A DNA stretch of 64,000 bases, from the NCBI GenBank assembly GCA_035532035.1, contig DATKRS010000029.1, positions 62,001-126,000 of the forward strand. Direction: 5' to 3'. The stretch comes from Candidatus Dormiibacterota bacterium. GTDB taxonomy: Bacteria > Vulcanimicrobiota > Vulcanimicrobiia > Vulcanimicrobiales > Vulcanimicrobiaceae. Position numbers and translations under genes: made by a program. The notes beneath the pieces are model-generated. The model worked only from the letters and a program-made list of their open reading frames with translations, did no database searches and was not told where the DNA came from. Of the stretch, positions 12,378-19,419 are shown piece after piece (positions within the stretch are counted from its first letter, which is position 1; every line of letters begins with the position of its first letter).

Positions 12378-12653
12378 CTACTTGACCAGCGCGCTGACGA
12401 TCGCAGGCACTCTGGCTACGACGAGCAGGATGTAGAAGGCAAGGGCGATGGCGATGAACGGCACCGCTTCCAACACGCCGACGCCCAGGAACATGAACGT
12501 GTAGATGTTCGAGCGCGCTTCGGGTTGCCGCGCGATGGCTTCGACGGCTTTCGATGCGACGTTTCCGTCGCCGACGGCCGAGCCGAACGCGACGCCGGAG
12601 ATGATGATGCCGAAGGCGAGCAACGCGGCGGCACCGATGAGGGCTTCAGTCAT
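12378..12653 (-). CDS. atpE: ATP synthase F0 c subunit
   Basis: A 91-residue hairpin proteolipid that forms the rotor ring. Helix 1 is ALIGAAALLAFGIIISGVAFG, the polar loop is ARQPEAR, and the ion-carrying carboxylate in helix 2 is Glu62 in LGVGVLEAVPF. The residue after Glu62 is Ala, not the Ser/Thr of Na+-binding rings, which favours proton coupling (inference). ATG at 12653 fits the short N-terminus; the open frame upstream is Arg/Ser-rich and not credible. Confidence 0.95.
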   Translation of the reverse strand: MTEALIGAAALLAFGIIISGVAFGSAVGDGNVASKAVEAIARQPEARSNIYTFMFLGVGVLEAVPFIAIALAFYILLVVARVPAIVSALVK

Positions 12654-12663
12654 ACGAGCCTTT

Positions 12664-13395
12664 CTAGTGTTCCTCGGAGATGGCGAGCGACAGATAGACG
12701 ATCGCCAAGAGGGTGAAAACAAATGCCTGGATCGTCCCGACAAAAAAGTTGAAGAACTGGATCAGGAAGGGAACGACGGACACGCCCATCGACAAATCGA
12801 AGGCGCCGATGCGTATGCGGGCGAGAATGATCGTCGAGATAATGATGAAGAGCAGCTCCCCCACGAAGATATTGAAAAACAATCGTGCGGCGAGCGTGAC
12901 CGGGCGAAGAATCTCGTCGAGCACGTTCACGGGAAAGAGCGCCGGAAACGGCTCGAACAAGTGCTTCAGATATCCGGGGCCTTTCTTCTTGAACGCCACG
13001 ATCTGAATCATGAAGAAGACCACGAGCACGAGCGGCACGACGGTGTTGAGATCGGCCGTCGGCGAGCCGCCGAACGGCAGATCGAACGCCTTGAACGGCA
13101 CCATCCCGAACTGGTTCAAGAGAAAGATGAAGATGAACAGCGCGACGAAGAACGGCACGAATGGCTCGCCGGCCGGCCCGAGCACGCCTGTCGCCAGGTC
13201 TGCAATGTAATTGAAGACGCCCTCGAAGACGGTATGGCGTCTGGAGAGATACGGAGAGCGATAACTCGCGCCGATCCAGGCAAAGAGGCCGAGCGCAAGC
13301 GCCATGACGAGCCACGTCGTGACGATCGTGTCTGCATGGACGGCTCCGAGCACTGGCAAGTGCCAAAGAAAGTGTTCGCCGATCTGTTCGTGCAC
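12664..13395 (-). CDS. atpB: ATP synthase F0 a subunit
   Basis: A 243-residue integral membrane stator with five to six membrane helices. The essential arginine is in the helix LRPVTLAARLFFNIFVGELL, and NQFGMVPF and the C-terminal QAFVFTLLAIVYLSLA match the family. The start is GTG at 13395 with AGAGGA close upstream. It opens the structural part of the operon, 10 bp before atpE. Confidence 0.94.
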   Translation of the reverse strand: MHEQIGEHFLWHLPVLGAVHADTIVTTWLVMALALGLFAWIGASYRSPYLSRRHTVFEGVFNYIADLATGVLGPAGEPFVPFFVALFIFIFLLNQFGMVPFKAFDLPFGGSPTADLNTVVPLVLVVFFMIQIVAFKKKGPGYLKHLFEPFPALFPVNVLDEILRPVTLAARLFFNIFVGELLFIIISTIILARIRIGAFDLSMGVSVVPFLIQFFNFFVGTIQAFVFTLLAIVYLSLAISEEH

Positions 13396-13440
13396 GTTCC
13401 TCTTCTTTGAATTCTAATCGCTCGAGAATCGCTTGCTTCT

Positions 13441-13737
13441 TTACCGCGCCCGACCGACGCTCACGGCATAGAGCGCCGTCGGGAGAAAGAACCCTGCGAA
13501 GTACCAGGCCATCGACCACCACGGTCCCGAGGCCGCGAAGGCCACCGGCACTATACCGAAGAGAGCAAGCCGGAAAAAACTACTTATGACGAAAGCTCCG
13601 GCGTTGCGGCTTCGTCCGAGCCGCTCGACGCCGTGAGCCGTCAGCATGGCATTGAGGATACCGCAGAGACCGCCTACTGCCAAGGCAAGCGCGGGAAGCG
13701 GCAGCGGGCGGGCAGCGAGCAGGGAAGCCAAGGCCAC
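13441..13737 (-). CDS. ATP synthase subunit I-like protein
   Basis: A 98-residue membrane protein with three to four predicted helices (ALALAVGGLCGILNAMLTAHG, FVISSFFRLALFGIVPVAFA, SMAWYFAGFFLPTALYAVSV). Size, topology and position between AtpZ and AtpB match the AtpI/ATP_synt_I family, thought to help c-ring assembly. Sequence conservation in this family is low, so the assignment rests mainly on context. GTG at 13737 is the best start. The 45 bp after it hold the atpB ribosome binding site. Confidence 0.7.
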   Translation of the reverse strand: MALASLLAARPLPLPALALAVGGLCGILNAMLTAHGVERLGRSRNAGAFVISSFFRLALFGIVPVAFAASGPWWSMAWYFAGFFLPTALYAVSVGRAR

Positions 13738-13778
13738 GACGGCCCCGGACCGCCACAGCGCCGTCCGGAACGCTCCGT

Positions 13779-13964
13779 TCAGAGGGACCTCGAGAGCAGC
13801 CTGAACGCCCCATACGCGCCCAGCAGCATGCCGGCAAAGAGCCCGAGGAAGGCGTAAAGGTTCCCTCCCGTCCTCGCATCGGCGAGAATCCCGACTCCGA
13901 ATCCCAGCAACGATGCGCCGGCGAAGGTGCTTCCGGCGCCGATCAGCGGCACCACCCCCTTCAT
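13779..13964 (-). CDS. AtpZ/AtpQ-like small membrane protein
   Basis: A 61-residue protein with two membrane helices (STFAGASLLGFGVGILADA and YAFLGLFAGMLLGAYGAFRLL) joined by a short RTGGN loop. This is the arrangement of the AtpZ family (putative F0F1-ATPase subunit) encoded just upstream of atpI in many ATP synthase operons. The ATG at 13964 overlaps the WecB-like stop by 4 bp, so the ATP synthase operon is coupled to the upstream glycan genes. Confidence 0.72.
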   Translation of the reverse strand: MKGVVPLIGAGSTFAGASLLGFGVGILADARTGGNLYAFLGLFAGMLLGAYGAFRLLSRSL

Positions 13965-15127
13965 TCCGGCGAGCCGTCTATGCCCGAGAACGGCTTGGGA
14001 TAGTGCGCGCCGCGGAAGCGCGCGAGAAGCCAGGCGACGATGCGATCCGCGGCGTGCCCGTCGCCGTATGGGTTCGCGGCGCGCGCCATTGCGTCGAAGG
14101 CCGATGCGTCGGTAAGCAGTCGCCGCGCCGCGGCCACGATGTGCTCGCGACGGTGTCCGACGAGCTCGAGCGTCCCCGCGTCGAGCCCTTCGGGGCGCTC
14201 GGTTTCATCGCGCATCACGAGCACCGGTTTGCCTAGGCATGGCGCCTCTTCTTGCAGACCGCCGGAGTCGGTGAGCACGAAAGTGCAGGCTTTGATCGCC
14301 GCGACCATCCGCGCGTAATCGATCGGATCGACGAGCACGACGCCGGGAACGTCGCCGAGAATCTCACGAGCGACCGGACGAACGTGCGGCGACGGGTGCA
14401 CGGGCCAGTAGAGCTGCGGGTGCATGGGAAGCGCGGCGATTTCGCGCATCGCTTCGCACATCTCGCGCATATACGGATGGTTCTCGCGGCGGTGCGCGGT
14501 GACGGCAACGATTGGGCGCCGCGCGTCGAGCTCGCTCCATCGCGGCGGCGCCGGAAGATCCGTTCGCGCGGCGGTCTCCAGGAACGCGTCGATTACCGTG
14601 TTCCCGGTGACGACGACGTCGCGCGCATCGGCGTGCTCTTGAAGGAGATGATCGCGGGCGAGCGGCGTGGGCGCGAAGTGGTAGGAGGCGATCGTTCCGG
14701 TGAGACGCCGGTTCATCTCCTCGGGAAACGGCATCCAGCGATCGCTCGTGCGCAAGCCCGCTTCGACGTGCCCAACGGGAACGTGTCGATAGAAGGCTGC
14801 AAGCGCGGCCGCGGTACTCGTCGTCGTGTCGCCGTGCACGAGCACGACGTCGGGTTTCGCATCGTCGAGCGCCGGCTCCATTCCTTCGAGAACGCGCGTC
14901 GTCACCTGCGTGAGGGTCTGGTCCTCGGTCATGATGTCGAGATCGTAATCGGGCCGGATCGCGAAGAGCTCCAGCAGATCGTCGAGCATCTCGCGATGCT
15001 GCGCGGTGACACAGACGAGGCCCGCAATGCCCGCGTGACGTGCGAGCGCGTGGACGACGGGCGCCATCTTGATCGTATCGGGACGCGTCCCGAAGACGGT
15101 CATGACGCGCAGCGCGTTATCGGCCAC
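13961..15127 (-). CDS. wecB: non-hydrolysing UDP-N-acetylglucosamine 2-epimerase
   Basis: A 388-residue GT-B fold enzyme that interconverts UDP-GlcNAc and UDP-ManNAc for cell-surface glycans. VFGTRPDTIKMAPVVHAL is the family N-terminus (GTRPE variant with Asp), HGDTTTSTAAALAAFY, GHVEAGLRT and PEEMNRRLTG are conserved, and LTDSGGLQEEAPCLGKPVLVMRDETERPE is the UDP-binding region. The start is GTG at 15127, 12 bp after the WecA-like stop. With the WecA-like enzyme it may supply ManNAc for a linkage unit or secondary wall polymer. Confidence 0.93.
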   Translation of the reverse strand: MADNALRVMTVFGTRPDTIKMAPVVHALARHAGIAGLVCVTAQHREMLDDLLELFAIRPDYDLDIMTEDQTLTQVTTRVLEGMEPALDDAKPDVVLVHGDTTTSTAAALAAFYRHVPVGHVEAGLRTSDRWMPFPEEMNRRLTGTIASYHFAPTPLARDHLLQEHADARDVVVTGNTVIDAFLETAARTDLPAPPRWSELDARRPIVAVTAHRRENHPYMREMCEAMREIAALPMHPQLYWPVHPSPHVRPVAREILGDVPGVVLVDPIDYARMVAAIKACTFVLTDSGGLQEEAPCLGKPVLVMRDETERPEGLDAGTLELVGHRREHIVAAARRLLTDASAFDAMARAANPYGDGHAADRIVAWLLARFRGAHYPKPFSGIDGSPE

Positions 15128-15128
15128 T

Positions 15129-15141
15129 TAGGGGACCCCTA
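15129..15141. repeat. short perfect palindrome between the wecA-like and wecB genes
   Basis: TAGGGGACCCCTA spans the wecA-like stop codon and most of the 11-bp gap before wecB. It resembles in composition the GGGGACTGTCCCC palindrome at 17407-17419. It could be an operator or chance; no function is assigned. Confidence 0.4.
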
Positions 15142-16212
15142 GTTGACATGCGGGAAGACGTGCGTGAGGCCGCCCGAGACGTAGAACGCGACCATGCCGA
15201 GCGCGAAACTCAGCGCGTAAATGAGCAGGACCGCCTGACGGACGTTCAGCCCGAACCGAAAGATCAGCAGGTGATGGAAGTGCCCTCGATCTGCCTCGGT
15301 AACCGCTTTGCCGGTGATCGAGCGACGCAGAATCACCGCAGCCGTATCGACGACGGGCAGCGCGAGGATGACGAGCGGCACGATGAGGCTGATCGCAATC
15401 GCGGTCTTGCTCGTGCCGATGATCGAGACCGTCGCGAAGACATAGCCGATGAAGAGCGAACCCGCGTCGCCGAGAAAGATCCGTGCCGGATTGAAATTGT
15501 ACGGAAGAAAGCCGATCGCCGCGCCGGCAAGGGCGAGGACGACGATTGCGACGACGATGTCCCCATGCATGAGGAAGATCAGCGCCATGAAGAGGCTCGA
15601 GATCGCGGTGAAACCCGCCAACAGCCCGTCCAGGCCGTCGATGAAGTTGATCGCGTTCATCATGCCGACGTACCACAGAAGGGTGAGCGGGACGCCGACC
15701 CACGCCGGAAAGTCGATCCAGTTCGTGCTCGGATTATGGTTGAACGGATTGGTCATGCCGGGGATGATGAAGCCGTACAGCATCGAGACGAGCGCGACGA
15801 GCGACTGCGCGGCGAGCTTGTTGCGCGGCTTCATCTGCATCAGGTCGTCCCACATGCCGACGCCGAGAATCAAGAGGCTTCCGAAGAGTAGGCCCACTAG
15901 TTGGTGAATCGATTCGAACTGATCGGACAGAACGTTGTACCGGTGCGCGAGCGGCGCGTGCAGCGCCGAGGGGACGAGCGCGTACGGTGAGGAGAGTGCG
16001 ATGCCGAGCACCGTGAAGAGTGCGACGGCGAAGCCGAAGTAGACCGCAACGCCTCCGATGCGCGGCGTCGGCACCGTGTGCATGTGGCGTTCTTCGGGAC
16101 CGTGGAGTACGCCCAGGCGCTTGGCCAGATGGATGACGAGCGGGGTCGCGATCGCGGCGACCGCGATGGCGAGAGCGAAGGTCGCGCCGTAGATCAGCAC
16201 CGCCGTCAGCAT
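15139..16212 (-). CDS. undecaprenyl-phosphate GlcNAc-1-phosphate transferase-like (WecA/TagO, MraY superfamily)
   Basis: A 357-residue polytopic membrane enzyme of GT family 4 that transfers a sugar-1-phosphate to undecaprenyl phosphate to start a surface polymer. Conserved features in order: PRIGGVAVYFGF near residue 55, the Asp-Asp pair in GMWDDL, NAINFIDGLDGLLAG, RIFLGDAGSLFIG, and the HxHH-type loop DRGHFHHLL. This set is typical of WecA/TagO rather than MraY. ATG at 16212. The gene sits between a dCMP deaminase and wecB. Confidence 0.9.
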   Translation of the reverse strand: MLTAVLIYGATFALAIAVAAIATPLVIHLAKRLGVLHGPEERHMHTVPTPRIGGVAVYFGFAVALFTVLGIALSSPYALVPSALHAPLAHRYNVLSDQFESIHQLVGLLFGSLLILGVGMWDDLMQMKPRNKLAAQSLVALVSMLYGFIIPGMTNPFNHNPSTNWIDFPAWVGVPLTLLWYVGMMNAINFIDGLDGLLAGFTAISSLFMALIFLMHGDIVVAIVVLALAGAAIGFLPYNFNPARIFLGDAGSLFIGYVFATVSIIGTSKTAIAISLIVPLVILALPVVDTAAVILRRSITGKAVTEADRGHFHHLLIFRFGLNVRQAVLLIYALSFALGMVAFYVSGGLTHVFPHVN

Positions 16213-16652
16213 GGCTGCGCGCTTCCTTGCAAGGAAAACGGGACGAGCGCTACACCGGCTTCGGAGAGCAGCTCCGCTGCGACCGGATCGGGATACGGCT
16301 CGACGAAGACGATATTGACGACGCCCGCGCTGATGAGGAGCTTCGAGCAGCCCACGCAGGGTTGATGCGTGCAGTACGCCGTTGCGCCCTGCAGCCCCAC
16401 ACCGTACAGCGCGCCTTGAACCACGGCGTTGGCCTCCGCGTGCGTCGCCCGCACGCAGTGCCCGTCGCGCAATATGCAGTCGGCCTGCGTGCAGTGCGCG
16501 ACGCCGCGCGGCGCACCATTATAGCCGGTCGTGAGAATCCGATGCTCGCGCACCAACACGCAGCCGACCAGAGCGCGCGGGCACGTCGCCCGCGTTGCGA
16601 CCGTTCGCGCGATCTGCACGAAGTATTCGTCCCAGCCGGGCCTCGACGTCAT
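16206..16652 (-). CDS. deoxycytidylate deaminase (ComEB-like)
   Basis: A 148-residue zinc-dependent cytidine deaminase-fold enzyme that converts dCMP to dUMP for thymidylate synthesis. The zinc and catalytic residues are seen in ATHAEANAV (His-Ala-Glu) and HQPCVGCSK (Pro-Cys-x-x-Cys). GYNGAPRGVAHC upstream is the substrate and allosteric loop of the dCMP group. Its 3' end overlaps the start of the WecA-like gene by 7 bp. The gap to upp contains a REP-like repeat. Confidence 0.9.
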   Translation of the reverse strand: MTSRPGWDEYFVQIARTVATRATCPRALVGCVLVREHRILTTGYNGAPRGVAHCTQADCILRDGHCVRATHAEANAVVQGALYGVGLQGATAYCTHQPCVGCSKLLISAGVVNIVFVEPYPDPVAAELLSEAGVALVPFSLQGSAQPC

Positions 16653-16670
16653 CCTGGCCGCTTCTCCCGT

Positions 16671-16695
16671 TTCATCCTGAGCTTGTCGAAGGATG
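16671..16695. repeat. REP-like repeat between upp and the dCMP deaminase gene
   Basis: TTCATCCTGAGCTTGTCGAAGGATG is the complete unit of a palindromic element whose other copies in this window are fused into atpD (8256-8292). It begins 5 bp after the upp stop and ends 18 bp before the deaminase start, so it splits the operon without breaking a gene. Confidence 0.75.
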
Positions 16696-16699
16696 CCGT

Positions 16700-17368
16700 T
16701 CAGCTCGTGCTACGCACTGCCGCTGGAACCGACGTGAGGCTTCCGAACATCCGATCCCCGGCATCGCCGAGTCCCGGCACGATGTAGGCGTGATCGTTCA
16801 AACCCGCGTCGACCGCGCACGTGACGATGGACGCGCTCGGATGCGCGCGTTGCACGTGACGCACGCCTTCCGGCGCCGCAATCAAGCAGATGAACGTGAG
16901 CGTCCGCGCACCCCGCTCGACGAGCGCGTCGAGCGCCGCGACTGCCGAGTTGCCCGTCGCGAGCATCGGATCGAGCAAGAAGACGTGGCGGTCGCCCAGC
17001 TCCGGCGGAACGTTCGCGTAATAGGGTACCGGAACCAGCGATTGCGGATCGCGATAGAAGCCTAGATGTGCAACGACCGCATCGTCGACGACCTGCAAGA
17101 ATCCAGGCAACAATCCGAGACCCGCGCGAAGAATCGGCGCAACGACGGGACGCGTTGCGATACGCTGGATCGTCGTATCCGTCAGCGGCGTCTCTACGCG
17201 CTCGTTTCGCAGCGGCAATCCACGCGTCGCCTCGTAGGCAAGAAAAACCCCGATCTCTTCAACCAGCTTGCGAAAGACCGGTACCGGCGTCTCCTTGTCG
17301 CGAATTCTCGCGATGCGGTCGGCAACGGCGGGATGATCGAGAACGAGAAGATCGCGGCTTGCGGACAC
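16700..17368 (-). CDS. upp: uracil phosphoribosyltransferase
   Basis: A 222-residue salvage enzyme making UMP from uracil and PRPP. The PRPP loop is LLDPMLATGNSAVAAL, the N-terminal half has ATRGLPLRNERVETPL and VVAPILRAGLGLLPGF, and IVPGLGDAGDRMFGS is the uracil-binding end. The protein continues about 12 residues past the usual end (SLTSVPAAVRSTS), possibly because the original stop region was remodelled by the repeat beside it. The start is GTG at 17368. Confidence 0.93.
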   Translation of the reverse strand: MSASRDLLVLDHPAVADRIARIRDKETPVPVFRKLVEEIGVFLAYEATRGLPLRNERVETPLTDTTIQRIATRPVVAPILRAGLGLLPGFLQVVDDAVVAHLGFYRDPQSLVPVPYYANVPPELGDRHVFLLDPMLATGNSAVAALDALVERGARTLTFICLIAAPEGVRHVQRAHPSASIVTCAVDAGLNDHAYIVPGLGDAGDRMFGSLTSVPAAVRSTS

Positions 17369-17406
17369 GCTCTTATCTTTCGCGGAGCCCGCCGCTCGCC
17401 TGCATA

Positions 17407-17419
17407 GGGGACTGTCCCC
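17407..17419. repeat. GGGGACTGTCCCC palindrome between upp and the restriction block
   Basis: A perfect 6-bp inverted repeat around one central base, in the 84-bp gap that joins the restriction-modification genes to upp. Nothing else is recognisable in that gap. Similar short palindromes are common as dispersed elements in other bacteria. Its position at the edge of a foreign-looking block makes it a possible scar or recombination site, but a single copy proves nothing. Confidence 0.45.
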
Positions 17420-17452
17420 ACCGCGAGCCCGATCCCTTAGGCGCTCCTGCCG

Positions 17453-17668
17453 TTAATCGACTAGCCGAACGCGCCGCTTACCCACGGTAAATCGTGGATC
17501 CTTTCGCAGGTCGCGCATGCAAGTCGTCCGCGGAGTTTTTCGTCGTTCCGACGTCGCGGTGAGCTCCGGTTCCGCGCTCCTGAGGCCATCCCATAGCTCT
17601 TCGGACGACGCCTCGCTCTTCTTGCTATTTCTCATCCACGCGTACGCAGCGTCTGAGAATTTACTCAC
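17453..17668 (-). CDS. small HARE-HTH-like winged-helix protein of the restriction operon
   Basis: 71 residues. The order of a short helix (AAYAWMRNSKKSEASSEELW), a Thr/Arg-Lys-Thr-Pro motif (ERRKTPRTTCMRDLRKDPRF) and a final beta hairpin (TVGKRRVRLVD) resembles the HARE-HTH / restriction-associated winged-helix domain, in which a GKTP-type motif precedes a D-[IL]-[KR]-x-[DN]-P segment. The start is GTG at 17668, its GTGA overlapping the endonuclease stop, so it is translated with it. It could be a controller protein or a DNA-recognition partner. The match is by pattern only. Confidence 0.5.
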   Translation of the reverse strand: MSKFSDAAYAWMRNSKKSEASSEELWDGLRSAEPELTATSERRKTPRTTCMRDLRKDPRFTVGKRRVRLVD

Positions 17669-19419
17669 GCGCTAGCCCTCGACATAGCCAACGAAGTTAT
17701 GAACTCACTCACGACGTTTGCTATTGCAGCCTTCCATCTTCCTCCGTCTCGATCGCGCGCCGCCAGCGCAGCATCTAGAAGCTGTCTGATACCAGCGGGG
17801 CCGACGGCACGAGGCCCATCGAATCCAGCCTGGAAGACGCCGGCAAACTGGGCGAGCGTGAGCGGTACTATACTCAGCAAGATGCGCTCTTCCGACAGTA
17901 CAAAGTCCCCGCGACCGAAGGTCTCGGCTGTATTGGTGTCGATGCGAGGAGCGATAAAGAGTCCGTAGACTGGCTTGACGGGGTTGTTGCGCGTCACTTC
18001 TGCGACGTGCCGCCTCACCGGTTCGCCTTCAGCCGCCTCTTGCCGGGAGTTCTCGGTAAACGTCACCTCGACCACAAGCACAAAATCGGCAAATTCGCAG
18101 ATCATATCCGGTCGACGTGAGGAGGCCGGAGCAATCGGGCTCATGTCGGCATCTATATGGAACTGCCGAACCTGCCACGGCTCGTTCGCGAGCGTATCTA
18201 TCGCTAGAAAGGCCCGCCATACGGCCCACTCAAGATACGCGGGCGCCTCGCCGCGATAGAACGCCGCCCTGTCGTCCTTGCGATCCATAAGCAAGAGCAG
18301 ATCATTGATCGCAGCGGTTTCCGCTCCCTGGGCGACCGCGAATTGTTCTTCGCGTACCATGCGGTGTTCCATTTCAAGCTTCAGCCTGATTTGCTCCAGT
18401 TCCGCTACCTGCATCCCCTCTACGACCGGTACGTCCACGGCACGCCCTGCTTCGGTCAAGTTGCGTGCAAGACGGCGAATTGCCGACGCCGCCTCTCCCG
18501 CATCGTCGGTTGGAAGAACTTCGCCGACCCACAGGCGGCGAAGGTAGGCGTCGTCCTCCAGCCGCCTATCCTCGGGCGTGACGATTACCTCTACCTCGCG
18601 CCGCTTCTCCTCCGTAACGCAAAGCGCGGCTCTGGCCCTGGTCACAAGGCCCGTTGCTCTTAGGTACCGGAAGTTCACATCCGCGTAGTCGTCAAGCGAT
18701 GTGGATTTTACGGGGTTGCCGTGCTCCGCCAGCAATCGTTCCCGAAATGATCTATCAAACGCCCTCTTGTTCGCTGCGGCCGCCCTTTCGGCTCTGTACG
18801 ACGCGATGTCGCCCACGAGTCTAGAGACGCCGGCTTCGCTCTTGCAGAATTGCACCAGAGAGGCCATCTCTTCGAACGAAACCGCTGCCTGCAGACCGGT
18901 CTGCTCAAGCGCGAGTATGGTCTTCAAAACAATACGAAGCGGCGAAAACGGCACCGAGGCGTGTGTTCGCTCGATTGCCGATGGAACGCGGTACGCCAGA
19001 ATCGCACGCAGGAAACACTCCTCCATCTGTGCGATCGACGTCGAAAGGGCTAGCCTCTTCCCGCTCGCCGTAACCTTGAACTGAAGCCCGTCGATCTCCG
19101 GCAGGCCGCCACCAATACTCAGTATCCGCGGGTCGATACTTTCTTGTGGCAGTCCGCTGGTAAGGGCGGGCGTAATGAATCCCAATTGGTACATCGCTGA
19201 ACGCCACTTCCGACCATTCCAAGCCCCAATTTCTCCATCGGACACACTTCTCAGGAGTCCTTCGGTAAAAAGGAGCTGCCCGAAGCCCGCTTCGGCTTTC
19301 GCCGAGGAAAGGTGACCGTTATAGCGCGAGTCCAAGAGCACCTTAAGGGCCGACGCTAGGCGAAAAGGAGAGCGCACCGTCGTGTTACCAAGGTGCCAGG
19401 GCCGGTTGCTAGCGCGCAA
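17665..19419 (-). CDS. AlwI-family type II (IIS) restriction endonuclease
   Basis: About 584 residues. The N-terminal motif WHLGNTTVRSPFRL and the C-terminal nuclease core (PDMICEF around residue 437, EVTF around 451, then EGEPVRRH at 464-471) are the hallmarks of the AlwI family, whose members cut beside asymmetric GGATC-like sites. PD...E-x-T is the PD-(D/E)XK-type active site. TTG at 19419 keeps the conserved N-terminus, with GGAA about 8 bases upstream, and overlaps the methyltransferase by 11 bp; TTG at 19479 is a longer alternative. Base composition is visibly less GC-rich than the flanks. The exact target site cannot be read from sequence. Confidence 0.82.
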   Translation of the reverse strand: MRASNRPWHLGNTTVRSPFRLASALKVLLDSRYNGHLSSAKAEAGFGQLLFTEGLLRSVSDGEIGAWNGRKWRSAMYQLGFITPALTSGLPQESIDPRILSIGGGLPEIDGLQFKVTASGKRLALSTSIAQMEECFLRAILAYRVPSAIERTHASVPFSPLRIVLKTILALEQTGLQAAVSFEEMASLVQFCKSEAGVSRLVGDIASYRAERAAAANKRAFDRSFRERLLAEHGNPVKSTSLDDYADVNFRYLRATGLVTRARAALCVTEEKRREVEVIVTPEDRRLEDDAYLRRLWVGEVLPTDDAGEAASAIRRLARNLTEAGRAVDVPVVEGMQVAELEQIRLKLEMEHRMVREEQFAVAQGAETAAINDLLLLMDRKDDRAAFYRGEAPAYLEWAVWRAFLAIDTLANEPWQVRQFHIDADMSPIAPASSRRPDMICEFADFVLVVEVTFTENSRQEAAEGEPVRRHVAEVTRNNPVKPVYGLFIAPRIDTNTAETFGRGDFVLSEERILLSIVPLTLAQFAGVFQAGFDGPRAVGPAGIRQLLDAALAARDRDGGRWKAAIANVVSEFITSLAMSRASA

